Position numbers and translations under genes: made by a program
Shown: one piece after another, positions 1 through 11,960 of the stretch
How the letters are laid out: every line of letters starts with the position of its first letter
Position numbering within the stretch: the first letter of the stretch is position 1
The notes under the pieces: model-generated
Database searches by the model: none
Told to the model about the DNA's origin: nothing
The model's input: the letters and a program-made list of their open reading frames with translations, nothing else
From: Limonium bicolor
Taxonomy: Eukaryota > Streptophyta > Magnoliopsida > Caryophyllales > Plumbaginaceae
Direction: 5' to 3'
Length of the DNA stretch: 64,000 nucleotides
Assembly (NCBI GenBank): GCA_023374045.1
Contig: CM041783.1
Location: forward strand, 98,367,298-98,431,297

Positions 1-316
1 AATTTTTCAAAAATGTGCTTTAAGGAGTCTTAAAGCACAATTTATGTTTTAACTTGTTTTTGAGCTTGGTTTTCTTGGTAATTGTTTTATTATTTTCATA
101 CATTATTTATAAGGTTTAGGAATCCACTTTGGATCCTAGTTGAGGTTATACAATCATATGGCTAACCTAAAGCACATGTTAGGCTTTAAGTGATTTTATG
201 GCATGTTTTTGGTTTATAAAATTTAGATTGTTCCTCAATGGTTCTAAGATGATATTAAATCTTATTAAACCATTATTAGATCATTTAATCAAGTTTTATT
301 AGTTAGGGGTATATCA
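1..316 (-). mobile_element. Element E, 3' LTR (start of LTR only, runs off window)
   Basis: This is the first 316 bp, read on the minus strand, of the 3' LTR of gypsy element E. It is nearly identical to 52967-53283, which is the same end of E's 5' LTR. The boundary is the LTR start TGATATACCCC (TGAAATACCCC in the other copy), directly next to the purine tract at 317-331. The rest of this LTR lies left of the window, so E's left target-site duplication cannot be seen. Confidence 0.85.
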
Positions 317-345
317 ATCTACCCCCCTTAAAGAGACTCCGTCCC
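317..345 (-). promoter_or_regulatory. Polypurine tract of element E
   Basis: On the minus strand this reads as a GGGACGGAGTC-type stretch, then TTTAAGGGGGG and TAGAT, ending at the LTR start. The same arrangement stands in front of the LTRs of F (45630-45651) and G (62251-62281). It would prime plus-strand DNA synthesis during reverse transcription. Confidence 0.8.
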
Positions 346-783
346 GAAGTCGTTGCTCACATTCGGTTTTTCTAAGGTATCAAGCTCCACTAGGTATATA
401 AAAGTCTCACTGCTAGGGGTCCTACCCCGCTAGGTTCAAACCTAGTATACCTACTAATATCATTCCACATGGCCAAGAATCATGGCACATTTCATTCATG
501 CATAGCACTAGACAAGGTGCGAAAACAATCCGAAGTACCCAAGGGTACTATATATATATATATCCAAAAACCAGTGCACTAAGGCATATATACACAATGT
601 ATTATCAGAATACAATGAACCACCAAACACCAAACAAAACGTGTATGACAAAGCATACCATCAAAACACTTCACCAAAACATACAATGTACAAGACCTAG
701 TGCATAGACATATGCACATGCCAAGTGGCTCGATCCCCCTTAAAAAGGGTTTCACCCACGAACCCGTACAAGTATCCCAGCCA
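346..783 (-). other. Element E 3' untranslated spacer
   Basis: Non-coding 3' tail of E between the pol stop codon and the polypurine tract. It holds a (TA)n run near 548-562 and, at about 735-748, a second purine run on the minus strand (TTTTTAAGGGGGATC) just after the end of pol. I see no open reading frame that can be supported; the short ORFs here are chance. Confidence 0.6.
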
Positions 784-1432
784 CTACTCGAAGAGTGCTG
801 GATACTTTGCTCTCATGGAGTCTTCTAACTCCCATGTAGCCTCCTCCACATCATGGTTCGACCAGAGAACCTTGACCATGCTGAAGGTCTTGTTCCTAGT
901 TTACCTCATCTTCGTATCGAGGATGCGAAGTGGTACTTCTTCATATCGAAGAGCGGGGTCCAACTCTAATGTCTCAGGCTCTAAAACATGCGATGGATGG
1001 GGCACATACCTCTTCAACTGAGAAACGTGAAAGACGTTGTGCACCCTCCCGAGCTCTGCTGGCAAATCCAGCCTGTAAGCTAACGGGCCCACTCGCTGCG
1101 TGATCGCATATGGCCCAACAAACTTCGGGCTCAGTTTGCCCTTCTGCCCAAACTGGAAGATCCCCTTCACGGGTGACACTCGAAGAAATACTCTATCATC
1201 AGTAGTAAACTCGATGTCTCCTCCTAATGTTGGCATAGGATTTCTGCCGATCTTGGGCTGCCCTCTTGTTCCTACGAATCTGTAGGACATCCTCCTTGAT
1301 CTGCTCTAGGTACTCGGGTCCTATGAGCGTAGTCTCTAGCCTCATCCCAGCATAAAGGAGTCCTACACGGTCTACCGTAGAGTGCCTGGAATGGTGGCAT
1401 ATGAATAGAGGAGTGGTAGCTGTTATTGTAGG
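784..1432 (-). pseudogene. pol: Element E pol, integrase C-terminus and chromodomain-like end
   Basis: This is the 3' end of E's pol, continuing directly from the integrase core at 26770-27375; the join is broken by solo LTR B. The order on the minus strand is the EFAYNNSY-type block (its NNSY part starts at 1432), [13 protein letters not shown], a region like YANIRR...DDRVFL, the GPFY-like [10 protein letters not shown] module, the [13 protein letters not shown] block, and the VEEATWE motif ending in ALFE with a stop at 784-786. The last part is a short chromodomain-like tail typical of Tekay/Del chromoviruses. Lesions are two frameshifts (near 1330 and near 1220) and an in-frame stop at 901-903 before the chromodomain. 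An open stretch of 129 codons (901-1290) survives. In an intact element this part guides integration into chromatin; here it cannot be made as one protein. Confidence 0.88.
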
Positions 1433-1778
1433 TGTAACACCCCGTCCTAAACCAATCGTGGTTATCGCAAACTTAACAACATAATTATAATGTCGCAGCG
1501 GAATTAAACTAGCACCAGGACCTTGCTACGGTCTGAATAATAGATTATACCGAACTTAAACGTTTACAACCACTAATCCAAAAATATACATATTATCTAA
1601 AAAATCCACCAACCGAGTTCATAGTATCTCAAGTAACAATATAACTTCCATAAGTGTTAATATCAACAGACGAGCGCACAGGCGCAACCCGTACTCAAAA
1701 TAAAACCCGACCTATGTCTAACCACCCCTACTCTCAGGGTGAGCCTTCATGGGACGCTTACCTGAAAAATAAAAAAAA

Positions 1779-1800
1779 CAGCCCCCGAGGGGGTCAGCAA
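1779..1800. terminator. Conserved GCCCCC/GGGGGTC hairpin near LTR B 3' end
   Basis: A short perfect hairpin, CAGCCCCC-GA-GGGGGTCAG, lies about 350 bp inside the LTR's 3' end. The equivalent hairpin in F (39986-40008 and 49942-49964) keeps the G/C stem but has a different loop (TTT). Position and stem conservation suggest an RNA element near the end of the LTR transcript (R region). Its exact role is inference. Confidence 0.45.
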
Positions 1801-2932
1801 ATTTGCTGGAACGACCCTCTCGTGGCCCCCAAGCTAACAGGACTACGACGACTAATTGTTGATAGCATGGAAATTGATTAGATACACAATTATAATATGA
1901 AGTGCAGTAAAACAACAATCCACATATGAACAATCATAGTCCACAAACAATGAACAGCTTAAAAGTGTTCTCTTAAACCTTATCTCAGTCTTAGAATACA
2001 ACCGTCCTTAAATAGAATTGGTTGTATCTTATCTCATTGTTTATTTTTGTCGGGTCAAAAGCAACCCTAGCCAACGAGCTATTAACTCCGTTGGTTGAAT
2101 AAACAACTTATTTTAAAATTTTAAGATTTAGGTGATCCTATCGCACCATCTTAATGCCTCCTACCTTGGACTAGAAATCCAATGTAGCTGAGCCGACATT
2201 CGACCCTAGGCAACAAGTCCGAAGACAAGTCCTTAAGCGGAAGTCGGATCTGATTCAGATACCGACCCCCTTTTCTTAACATGCATGACCGGAGTCAGTC
2301 CCAGATTCCTCACTCCTCTTAAGTTCCAGTTAGTGAAAATCTTACAAACCATGTGTTAGTTAAACCTTAACGGGTATTAACCAACAGTTACCGAAATATA
2401 GTTCCTCTCCTTAATTCGATAGGTACTAAGCTTAGTTAGTAGCTAATCTCAAGTCTCGTGGGTTAGTGTAAAGAAAACACACACACAACGAGAACAATAA
2501 AAACCGGTTGCATGCTTTATCTTGTTTTAGTTATAGCAAATAAACAGATAGCACACAAGCCGAGGGACACCTCGTTAGCTAGCAGGTCACAAGAAAGTCT
2601 GTACCGTTCACCGTCGGCGATTGTTTGATTAATCTCCTTCCAAGCCCCAATTCACAAGTCCTAAAACATTCATTCAGTTTTAAGTTATTATTTAGCTCAA
2701 CTCAACACAATTTACTTAACTTTCCTAGACAATATTTACCCATTGTTATTCACTAAGTCCTTATGGTTTTAACTTAAACTTTTAAGTGCATCGTTTCTCA
2801 TTATCTTTTATATTTGTTCACCCACTTATTAGCCATTACACCCTCCAAACATGTCCTAAATAACTTTATAACATCAATACCTAACAATCCCCATCATTTC
2901 CTAACATTTTCCAAGCTTAAACATCATTTAGG

Positions 2933-3190
2933 GTAGTCCGGGACTTGGTCCTTACCTTAAGTCCTGGACCAACACTTGGTTCAAACTCTCGGCTGATTTT
3001 ATGTTATGGTCTGGGACTTTGTATAGGACTTAAGTCCTGGACCAATACAGGCTGCTACTCTCGGGTGATAATTAAGGGGTGGTCCGGGACTTCATACAAG
3101 AGTTAAGTCCCGGACCAGGGTGCTGAATGAATTCTCGGCTCTATTTTAGGCATGGTCCGGGACTTTACCCTGGACCTAGGTCCCGGACCA
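2933..3190. repeat. Hairpin array in LTR B (4 units, about 73-bp period)
   Basis: Four GC-rich inverted repeats begin at 2933, 3008, 3081 and 3153. Each has the form GGTCCGGGACTT - loop of about 12 - AAGTCCCGGACC, with a few mismatches. They stand out from an AT-rich LTR. Unit spacing is 72-75 bp. The same stem design is found in E's LTR, and a changed version in A and F. Confidence 0.85.
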
Positions 3191-5206
3191 GCTACAGATT
3201 TTTGCCATTTGCATTTTTCCAAGTGTGATTGCACTTGCTCTCTTCATCCATGCCTACCCAAAGTTCATACATGATCTTAGGAATATTCTAACACCAAAAT
3301 AACATCTCAAACTTGCTTAATTCCTCATCTAAACTTGTTACCCACTTTCTCACATAATCTCTTAACACTTGTAATATTTTTCCTTAGGTTTCTAAGTGCT
3401 ATATCATACCTACAACTCAAACTAACCAAAATTCTATCTCGCAAACATTACCACCACTCCTAAGCCTTATTGCTCCACAACACTCCCATTACATAAACTC
3501 CTTCTATTTTCCTTAAGCTTACACTTAGATTCTCACAAGGCATTATTCTTCCTTTGTTTACCAAAACTTAGACAAGACTTAATCACACTCCCACCATAAC
3601 CCTAGAGCATCAAACTCACTCATTTGAACTCTAATTCCCTCAAGACAACTCCTAAGTCCTTTAAACACTCAAGAACACTCTAGTTCACTTTCTTTCACCA
3701 ATTTAAGCCCTAAGAATTCTTAGTACCTTCTAGGTCATCAAACTTCATCTATACACCTTAAACTCCTTGTTTTCTCACCAAATTTTGACATGGCTTCTTT
3801 AGTATATTTCTACATCCAAACACTTGATTTTTACCATTTAACAACCTTGAACACCCAAATCTTTCCACACATTCTTAACACTCAAATTACACCAAAACTA
3901 CACTACATCACAATATAGTGCATAAACTTAAATTGCTTGGCACTTAGGCCCTTAAATGACATAAAGCTTAACCACTGAATTTCCACATATATTAGCCTTT
4001 GACCTGCAAATACACACAACAAGGCTCCCATTGAAATATAAATGCTCTTGTAATTCACCTTTTAATTGTCTAACTATCTCAATTCCTATTTGCTCTTTAA
4101 TCACAAGTTCTCAAATATAATAATTGTTTCTCCTAAGTTTTATAGTCCTCCCCTAATCTAAACTCTAAGCTAAGCTTATCACATATCTAAGTCCCATCCC
4201 CTTAAACAATAAAATACCTTAAGGTAAGCAATTTACCTTGTTCTTTTACAAGCTTCACAAACTTTCCTCCTTAGGTTTTCCTTGAACAATCTCGGTCACC
4301 AATTTATTTCTCATTGCCAATGTTCTAATCAATATCCAATAACTCCAATGAGTGCTAGATAATACACTAACCTTAAGGAATCAAACCTAGGTTAAAATGT
4401 GTTTTTAAGGTATTAAAATGAATATTTTACCTTGAAGTCTTAAGGTAGGCTTGGATATGAATCAAGAAGGACCTCCTCTAGCCCTTGGAGAATAGACGAC
4501 AAGCTAGAACAAGGCATAAAAATGAAGCCCCATGAGTGGTAATTTTCGGTAATGGATAAAAGTGGTGGAAAGATGATTTTTCTTGCATATTCCTTACCTT
4601 AAGAGAATGGAAAAGCTAATGGACTCCTCAAGCTTATTTTCCTCCTCTAATGGTGGTTTTCCTTGGCACCAAAATGAAATTCTTGGAGATTTAAAGGATA
4701 GAAAGAAAGAGCTTGACCTAACTAAGAGAACTATGTGATTGGTTTTGATTTTAGAGCTAAAATGAGCAAGATATGGGCAAGACAAGATCAAGCTAGTATG
4801 GGGGCTGTTCTTACGTGAAAGAGAGAAGAGAGGAAGAAGATGAAATCGGTGGGAAGAAGAAGAAATGAAGAAAGGAGGAGAGAGGTAGTAGTATAAAGAG
4901 ATATTTGTTTCTTAAAAAGCAAATAGTACTTTTACTACTTTTCCCTCTTATTTTACAAATTAGCTTACTCATGTGGTGACTCACCCCCTTAGAAAACCGG
5001 CCCCCTTATTAATTAAAGCTAGTCATGGTCCTGTTTGACCATTTAATTAAACTTAGTTGACTAAAGACTAAACTAGGCAGTATTTGGTTACTATTCACAA
5101 ATTAGTGCACATATTTGTGAAATTTTTGATTTCTCATTTATTTAGACTTCCTAATGTGATACTAAGTAGTACACAAGTTGATTAATGAGTAATCATGGGC
5201 ATATAG

Positions 5207-5876
5207 TGAAATACCCCTAACGTTTAAATAATTAAAATAAAGGTAAATAAGTATTATTTAGGGGATTATTAAACCCTGAGAAAAGTATATAAACACTTAA
5301 GCGTTAAGACGCACCAAACTCCTTAAGGTCAGAAACGAGCGTTAAAAGCCCGACCTTAAGTTAAACAATTATATAAGCTATGGACATATATGAATTTAAC
5401 CAAGGATCATTTTATGATCTTTAAGATACAAGTTCTCAGTTAGAACTGAGTAAAAATACAAAGTTCTCGGAAGTTCCCGATGTGGGCCCCATAAAGGTCG
5501 GGAATGCCTAGGAGGAGTGCCAAGGTGGCACGAACCCCTATATAAATTATTCCTAGAGCTCCTAAAATCATTATTAATTATTCTAAAGAGGATTCCCAAG
5601 CTACTTCTTCAAAAATAAACAAAGAGCTCGGGGGATATTTCTTAACGCTCCTTTTTGCCCGGGAGTGTCCCGTGAGCCCGAAAATTGAGTTACAAGTTTA
5701 TATAACCCCATGTAACTTAATGTAACACCTTAATATATTATTATTGACTATAAACAATGTCAATAAACACTTGGAACTCATAGCGACTAATTAATTCCTA
5801 GAAAATTCTTAAAGCACAAAAACGCACCTTCGGGTGTCATGAAAATGCGTTTTACGCAAATACCTTGAAGCTTTTG
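5207..5876 (+). mobile_element. Solo LTR D, left segment
   Basis: Start of a plus-strand LTR (TGAAATACCCCTAACG) inserted into B. TSD TATAG is at 5202-5206 and again at 26432-26436. The segment is cut at 5876 by solo LTR C, whose duplicated target TTTTG ends it; D resumes at 21650. No coding potential is seen. A CCCGGGAGTG/GAGCCCG-rich patch lies near 5660-5690. Confidence 0.85.
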
Positions 5877-6838
5877 TGTAACACCCCCGAATAACGACCA
5901 ACAATCAAACGACGAGCCTAACGGTGATACGAGATGTCTACGCAGCAGTTTCCAACTTCATTCGGGTGCTACAGACGCCAACCACCCACGTGGTTGACAG
6001 TCCTCATTACCAACTCCAAGTTACGGTTGCATGACTGGAAACAGCCCTCTATCAAAATTCATATACAATATATAGTACAATTCCCAAGTTCCGAGTGTCT
6101 ACAACAAATTTACCAAATCATAGACTAAGAGTTACATCTCGGGTTTTATAACAACCCATATATTACACATGTCACTACAAACTTAAAAGTCATGCCCCGA
6201 TGGACTACCCCCATGGTAGTCATCCCGCCTACGCTCCGTTATCGTCTGGCACAAGACCTGAAAAAAAATTGGGTGTAAAGGACTCAACAAACTACGCTGA
6301 GTATGAACGTGTGAAGCCCGCATGTTACCGGGCCACACGACTACTTGGTCGAATATTATTAAGTCAATTTTACATGCTATATAAAGCAGTAAAGCACACA
6401 TCAGCACATCATGATATCATACACACTCATCGGTAGCATAGCAATATCAGTAAGCAACCAAGCACATCTTGCAAGTAGCACATCAATATCAATAAGCAAC
6501 CAAACACAACTTGCAAGTAGCATAACAATGTCAAACACGCAGTCCAGCACAATAAGCTGCTAGTGTAGCAACAACAGTCAGGTAATTATAGGACGTGTGC
6601 ATAGGTACATTATACCGCCGATCCTCTCTATGGGATCATTCAAGAGATTGCGTATTGTTTTCTTGTTCTCATTACATATGTTTTCCTTTCTTCTCTTGCA
6701 CCGAGTCAGGGGATATAGATTAGATCCCGAGACTTTGTTATGTAGGTGCTATTCATTCCTTGTTTTCTTAAAGAATCACATTTGTGAATTTTCTCATTTG
6801 CTTGGTCTCATTACACATGTTTTCCTCTATTCTCTGGC
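5877..6838 (-). mobile_element. Solo LTR C, left segment (3' end of the LTR)
   Basis: Plus-strand reading starts TGTAACACCCCCG, the 3' end of a minus-strand LTR. TSD TTTTG lies at 5872-5876 and 21645-21649. The segment ends where element A was inserted; its last five bases, 6834-6838 (CTGGC), are A's duplicated target. It holds two local duplications: a pair of about 45-52 bp units (6435-6530, AAGCAACC...TTGCAAGTAGCA) and one full unit of an approximately 140-bp repeat (6667-6806) whose second unit was split by A. No gene is seen. Confidence 0.83.
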
Positions 6839-8928
6839 TGTTATAACCCGTATAATTGCAACCTTATTTTATGTCCGGTTTATATAATGATCTAAGATGG
6901 ATTACATTTATTATCAGTGGGGACACCGGCGGCATTGTTTTAATTGCAGAGGGCAAGGAGGTCCATCTATTAAAACAATTAAGGTAATTGTTTTTCTTTA
7001 TTAATAAGGAGTGGGAGCCTTATTTAATTATTCTCCATCTAATTTATTCTTGCATCACGATCAGTTTCCTCCATCGAGCCGATCGTGCGTTCAGAGCAGC
7101 GACAGTTCTCTCTTCTTCTCTCTCTCTCAATCTCTTCCTACGTTGTGATTTGGCTCTACCGCTGCAATCAGATTGGCGATCTTCGTTGTGGTGTGGTTCA
7201 TCTTCGATTCCAGGTTTGAATTGCAGAATTGGGACTTCGTTGTTTTCTTCGTTTTATTCAGTTTTTCTGATTGAGGGTTCTGAATGTGTTCGAATCAGTT
7301 GTCGTTGGCTGCCTTCGGATTGGGTTTCTGCTGCAGTACTACATCCGGTCTTGATTCAGTTGCTGTGGATCTCTGTCGGATTTCTGGATTGCTGCAGACT
7401 GTTCAGATTGTTGTCTCTGCTGATTGATTGAGGTAGGTGGTTACTCGATTCAGTTTGGGAGTTCAGCCATGGGGTGTTGCAAGAGCGTTGTCTGATTTTT
7501 GTGTGTGTTTCTAATAGCGTTTTGTTGTGATTTTGGATGGCTAAACCCCCATGGTTTCCTGTTTTAATGTCTGATTTGGTGTGTGTGCTTAATTGGCAAT
7601 TCGTGGTGTTGAATTGCGTTTTGTTTTTCTGCTCTGTTCGTCTTCTGTATTTTGCAGTTTTCGCACTGTCCGAACTTCTGTCCGAGCTTTGAAGTTCGGA
7701 CAGTGCGTTTTTGCCTTACTGATTTTCAAGTTCGGGGTATGTCCGAACATCTGTCCGAACATGGATGTTCGGACACACCCTCAAGTTTTCCCTCTGATTT
7801 AAAGTTCGACCTGTGTCCGAACTTCGACGTCCGGACACAAGGTCGGACCTTCCGCGTGTTTTTCCCGTAAAACCTGTCCGAACATCCGTCCGAGCTTGGA
7901 TGTTCGGACATTCTGAATTCCTCTATCTGATTTCAACTCGAATTGTGTCCGAACATTGATGTCCGGACACAAGTTCGGACATTTGGCTTTCTCTGGTTTC
8001 TGAGTCTCGACTTGTGTCCGAACTTCGACGTCCGGACACAAGTTCGGACACCCCTCTGTTTTCAACATAACTTCTTCATTCGAACTCCGATTTGAGCGCC
8101 GTCTGCGGCATTGGATTCCTTATGCTCTGTACTACTGACTTATGAGTGTTTGGCATATTTAATGCAACTTTGCTTCTGTTTAAGCAACCCTTCTGTTTTG
8201 GGACATTGCACATTGTTTCTGAGCCGTGAATGGCTGGGTCGAGCTATTCCGTGGTATACCATGTAGACGTCATTCTGAGTGTGGGTCATTCCCTTTCTGT
8301 TCTGTGGGGTTGACGAACCTTTGGGCTCTTTCGAGTCATTTCTGCGTTGCCGAGAGACCTGGTATGGTCTATGGGTCTTCAACCCTTCTGAGTGTGTGCA
8401 TTGTGTTTTGTCCCCTTTCTGTTTAAGTGTTCTGATTGTTTCTGAATGGGAACCCTTGAGTTCCACTCTGTTTCTACTCTGAAAGCTTCTGGATATTGAG
8501 AATTGTGGATAAATGTTTATCTTCTCCTCCTTCTGTTTTCAATTGTTTTGAGCGACCTTACTGATGACGGTCGCTGCTTACTGGGCATAGTTGTGTGCTC
8601 ATTCCCCTACTTCTAACCTTTTTGCAGATTGATCGGCGAGGATCATCTAAGTTCTGGAGCTTTAGCATTTAGCTTTTATGTTGGTTCAGTTGATACTTTG
8701 AGATTAGAGTTGTTAGCCTTTACTACTTTGACTTTGTTTCTGACTCAGTTTCGTATTTGGGATTTTGGTATTTGTTCCGCTGTACCTGATTACATTAGTT
8801 TGCAATATTTAAGTAAACTTCGTTTTGGGCCTTTATTGCGTTTGAGTGTTTTAGAGCCTTGCGTTATTAGGTAGTAATACGCGGCGTGTAGCACCCTTAA
8901 CTCTTAGGCCGGTTTTAGGGGTGTTACA
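6839..8928 (+). repeat. Element A 5' LTR
   Basis: Long terminal repeat with TG...CA ends. The distal half (from about 7765) is almost identical to the 3' LTR, whereas the first 0.9 kb differs by many one- to two-base indels. A tract of CTCT repeats near 7110-7135 may mark the transcript leader. The short ORFs on both strands are not conserved as proteins between the two LTR copies and are not genes. Confidence 0.95.
7665..8052. repeat. Hairpin array in A 5' LTR (6 units, about 70-bp period)
   Basis: Six inverted repeats start at about 7666, 7739, 7811, 7873, 7943 and 8011. The best unit has stem GTGTCCGAACTT paired with AAGTTCGGACAC around a 14-base loop that itself contains GTCCGGACAC. Repeated CCG/CGG steps make it a local CpG-rich island in the LTR. 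ORFs predicted through this array on both strands are by-products of the repeats. Confidence 0.9.
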
Positions 8929-8933
8929 TTTAG

Positions 8934-8946
8934 TGGTATCAGAGCC
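8934..8946 (+). promoter_or_regulatory. Primer-binding site of element A
   Basis: TGGTATCAGAGCC, five bases after the 5' LTR, complements the 3' end of plant initiator methionine tRNA, the usual primer of plant gypsy elements. It supports the LTR boundary at 8928. Confidence 0.9.
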
Positions 8947-9055
8947 AGGTTTGGCTTTCTTTGGTGTCTGTGGGTGTGTTTGCTTGTGTGAGAGTCAGTT
9001 GTGACAGTGGTTGACAGTATGAGAGTTAGTTCTGACAAGATTTGTATATCTCAGA

Positions 9056-9978
9056 ATGGCTCCTCGTAGGACACCAGTGACCCCTCAGGGAGATGCTGCG
9101 GATGTAGTGCAGCAGTTTGTGACGCAGTTGATGGCAGACGATGGCTGCAGCTGGGGGAGCTGGCGGAGGAGCCGGTGGAGGAGCTGGTGGTGCTGGCCCA
9201 GCAGGGGCGAATGCCGTGGGAGGCCGAGTCCGAGCTCTCCAGGAGTTCATGAAGCTAAAGCCACCTTCTTTCAACGGCTGTGGCGACCCTCAGGAGGCGA
9301 GCCATTGGATTACTGAGGTCGAGGACCTGCTGAGAGTGATGGGGTCGGAGGACGACCAGAAGGTAGACTTCGCCACGTTCCTCTTCAAGGGGGAGGCGAA
9401 GGAGTGGTGGCGCATGGTGATGGGTAGACATCCCCAGCCTTGGACCTGGGATCAGTTCTGCTTGGAGTTCAATAAGCAGTTCTACCCGGATGTCTACAAG
9501 GACCAGAAGATCAATGAGTACAACCGGTTGCGTCAGGGGAGAGATATGTCTGTAGAGGAGTATGTGAGAAAGTTCGTGACCCTGTCGAAGTATGCTCCGG
9601 AGCCAGATGAGCATAGGAAGGCTCGTAAGTTCGAGAGCGGTTTGAGGCCAGACATCAGGTCGGCGGTGACACCTCTTCGTCACCGGACCTTCAGAGATGT
9701 GGCGGATGTCGCCTTGCTGGTAGAGGCGGACATCAGGGGCAGACAGGCGGGCAAGGACCATAAGGGGAAGAGGCGTGCTGAAGAGCCTCAGAAGAAGGAG
9801 GCTGCTCCTCCTCAGAAGAAGCAGACCTATGGAGATCGCCGGGGAGCTTCGTCATCTCGTCAGCTGGGGCGAAGTGTGGGGCTTGTGGTCGCTCCCATCC
9901 TGGTAGGGAGTGCTACAAGAAGACTGGTGCCTGCTTTAAGTGCGGGTCGATGGAGCACCGGATCGCTCAGTGCCCTCA
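9056..9978 (+). pseudogene. gag: Element A gag (frameshifted)
   Basis: Capsid/nucleocapsid precursor that would package the element RNA. The start is ATG at 9056 (MAPRRTPVTPQG), about 110 bases after the primer-binding site. A frameshift near 9140 moves to the frame that begins at 9141 with a Gly/Ala-rich stretch; the gag core follows (FMKLKPPSFNG, WITEVEDLL, AKEWW, FNKQFYPD, YVRKFVTLSKYAP). A Lys/Glu-rich basic segment comes next. A further frameshift near 9870 leads to two CCHC zinc knuckles at 9875-9973: CGACGRSHPGREC and CFKCGSMEHRIAQC. All knuckle ligands are present. The protein blocks are intact although the frame is not. Confidence 0.92.
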
Positions 9979-10584
9979 GGCATCCAGTAGAGGCTCAGGG
10001 GATAGAGGTACCGGCTCAGATTCAGGGGCGAGGTCCGACCAGAAGAAGCCTCAGACTCAGGCCCGGGTTTATGCTATGGCTGGAGAGCGTGATCGTGCTG
10101 GTGATCGCGTCATCTCAGGTATTCTCCAGATCCATTCTCGAGATGTGTTTTGTCTGTTTGACTCTGGAGCTACGCATTCTTTTGTCTGCTATGATTTACT
10201 GGGTGATCTTGGACTGACTGCTATGTCTAGTGAGGTAGACCTCTATGTGAGTAGTCCGTTAGGTGGGGTTGCCCCTTGTGTGTTGGATTTGTGTGTAAGG
10301 CTTGTCCCATAGTAGTTAGGGACAAGACCTTCTTTGCTGACCTCATCCCGATGCGGATGACCTGTTTTGATGTGATTCTGGGCATGGATTGGCTAGCAGA
10401 GCACCATGCCCATATAGACTGTGCAGCGAAGAGAGTAGTGTTCGACTTGCCAGACGGGTCTCGTTTTGCTTTCTTTGGGAATGCAGTTCCATGTGCGCCG
10501 GTGATTGTGTCGCGATGCAGGCAGCAGCAGTTTCTTGAGGAAGGGCTGCCAGGGTTTCTTATGTTATCTGCCAGAGGTGCGTGA
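9979..10584 (+). pseudogene. pol: Element A aspartic protease and linker to RT
   Basis: After the gag tail comes a retropepsin-like domain with the active-site motif FDSGATHSF (Asp at about 10160-10162). It runs in the frame of 9950-10312 and then shifts to the frame of 10276-10584, which carries the conserved FDVILGMDWL block. This enzyme would cut the polyprotein. The frameshift near 10300 separates the active-site half from the C-terminal half. Its position between gag and reverse transcriptase is normal for gypsy elements. Confidence 0.9.
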
Positions 10585-10585
10585 G

Positions 10586-11540
10586 GGATCTAGCTTGGAG
10601 AGCATCCCGATCGTCAGAGAGTTCCCAGAGGTCTTCCAGGGACGAGTGCGGACTTCCACCAGTGCGAGAGGTGGAGTTCACCATCGATTTAGCGCCAGAG
10701 ACTCAGCCCATCTCTAGGGCCCCTTACCGTATGAGTCCGGCGGAGTTGAAGGAGCTGAAGGTCCAGCTTCAGGAGCTGTTAGATAAGGGCTTTATACGCC
10801 CCAGTGTTCGCCTTGGGGAGCGCCAGTGCTGTTTGTGAAGAAGAAGGATGGGACCTTCGTTTGTGCATCGACTACAGAGAGCTGAACAAGGTGACCATCA
10901 AGAATCGCTATCCCCTTCCGCGCATCGACGATTTGTTTGACCAGTTGGCGGGTGCCACAGTGTTCTCGAAGATAGATCTTCGTTCAGGCTACCATCAGTT
11001 GAGGATTAAGGCCGAGGATGTGCCTAAGTCCGCTTTTAGGACTCGTTATGGTCATTACGAGTTCCTAGTCATGCCTTTTGGTCTGACTAATGCTCCATCA
11101 GTATTCATGGATATGATGAACCGGGTTTTCAAACCCTATCTGGATCAGTTGTAGTGGTCTTCATAGATGATATCTTGGTGTACTCCAGGAGCGCAGAGAG
11201 GAGCATGAGGAGCATCTGAGGATTGTTTTGCAGACGTTGAAGGATCGTGAGCTGTATGCTAAGTTGAAGAAGTGTGACTTCTGGCTTGATCGCGTGGTAT
11301 TCTTGGGACATGTGGTCTCGAAGGACGGTATCTCAGTGGATCCTGAGAAGGTTAGAGCTGTGATGGAGTGGGCGAGGCCCACGAATGTTGCTGAGATTCG
11401 CAGTTTCCTTGGGTTAGCTGGGTACTACAGGAAGTTCGTTGAGGGGTTCTCTAAGATTGTATCCCCGCTGACCCGTCTGTTGAGGAGGAGATCAAGTATG
11501 AGTGGAGCGAGGCTTGTGAGCAGAGTTCCAGGAGATTAAG
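10586..11540 (+). pseudogene. pol: Element A reverse transcriptase (frameshifted)
   Basis: RNA-directed DNA polymerase domain. Visible blocks are [16 protein letters not shown] and DKGFIRPS (to about 10803), a frameshift near 10808, then [55 protein letters not shown], and the catalytic FIDDILVYS at about 11158-11185. A one-base loss near 11152 (CAGTTGTAG) puts a stop just before the catalytic motif. Further indels near 11195 and 11490 precede and follow the connection region ([16 protein letters not shown]). Both catalytic aspartates are encoded, but no continuous frame exists. Confidence 0.92.
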
Positions 11541-11960
11541 AAGAGGCTGACGACCGCACCGATTCTGACTTTGCCTTCTGGGACCGAGGGGTTCGAGGTC
11601 TTCTGTGATGCGTCCCATAAGGGACTGGGATGTGTTCTGATGCAGCAGGGTAAGGTGGTGGCTTATGGCTCGCGGCAGCTTAAGCCCTATGAGAAGAACT
11701 ACCCTACCCACGATCTGGAGTTGGCAGCTGTGGTGTTCGCGCTGAAGATTTGGAGGCATTACCTGTATGGAGCATCGTGTAAGGTTTACACGGACCACAA
11801 GAGTCTCAAGTACTTGTTCACTCAGAAGGAGTTGAACTTGAGACAGAGGAGGTGGTTGGAGCTACTTCATGACTACGATTTAGAGATCCTCTACCACCCG
11901 GGTAGAGCGAATGTTGTTGCAGATGCCTTGAGCCGGAGAGGTGCTTCGGGTGTAGCTTGT
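11541..11960 (+). pseudogene. pol: Element A RNase H
   Basis: RNase H domain open from 11571: [15 protein letters not shown] with the first catalytic Asp, [14 protein letters not shown] with the catalytic Glu, [11 protein letters not shown] with the second Asp, and VVADALSRR with the last Asp. It would degrade RNA in RNA-DNA hybrids. The open frame continues into the tether before integrase. Confidence 0.9.

Larger units (their letters stand above)
1433..5206 (-). mobile_element. Solo LTR B, left segment
   Basis: Minus-strand LTR inserted in E's integrase. It starts on the plus strand as TGTAACACCCCGTCC and ends at 26769 with GGGGTATTTCA; the remaining 333 bp are at 26437-26769, since solo LTR D was inserted at 5207. 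Net length is about 4.1 kb. The flanking 5-mers are GTAGG (1428-1432) and TTAGG (26770-26774), which match in four of five bases. B is related to the LTR of F: both share the block near 2570-2610 (GAGGGACACCTCG), the CCCCC/GGGGG hairpin, the hairpin array and the end sequence. No internal region follows, so it is a solo LTR left by LTR-LTR recombination. The TATA position used in F is changed here, so promoter activity is doubtful. Confidence 0.83.

Noticed and set aside
7652..8068. Overlapping ORFs on both strands in the LTR of element A (also 14293-14771)
   Set aside because: They read through the hairpin array; the repeat of GTCCGAAC-type words gives Cys/Pro/Asn-rich strings in several frames, and frames are not kept between the two LTR copies.
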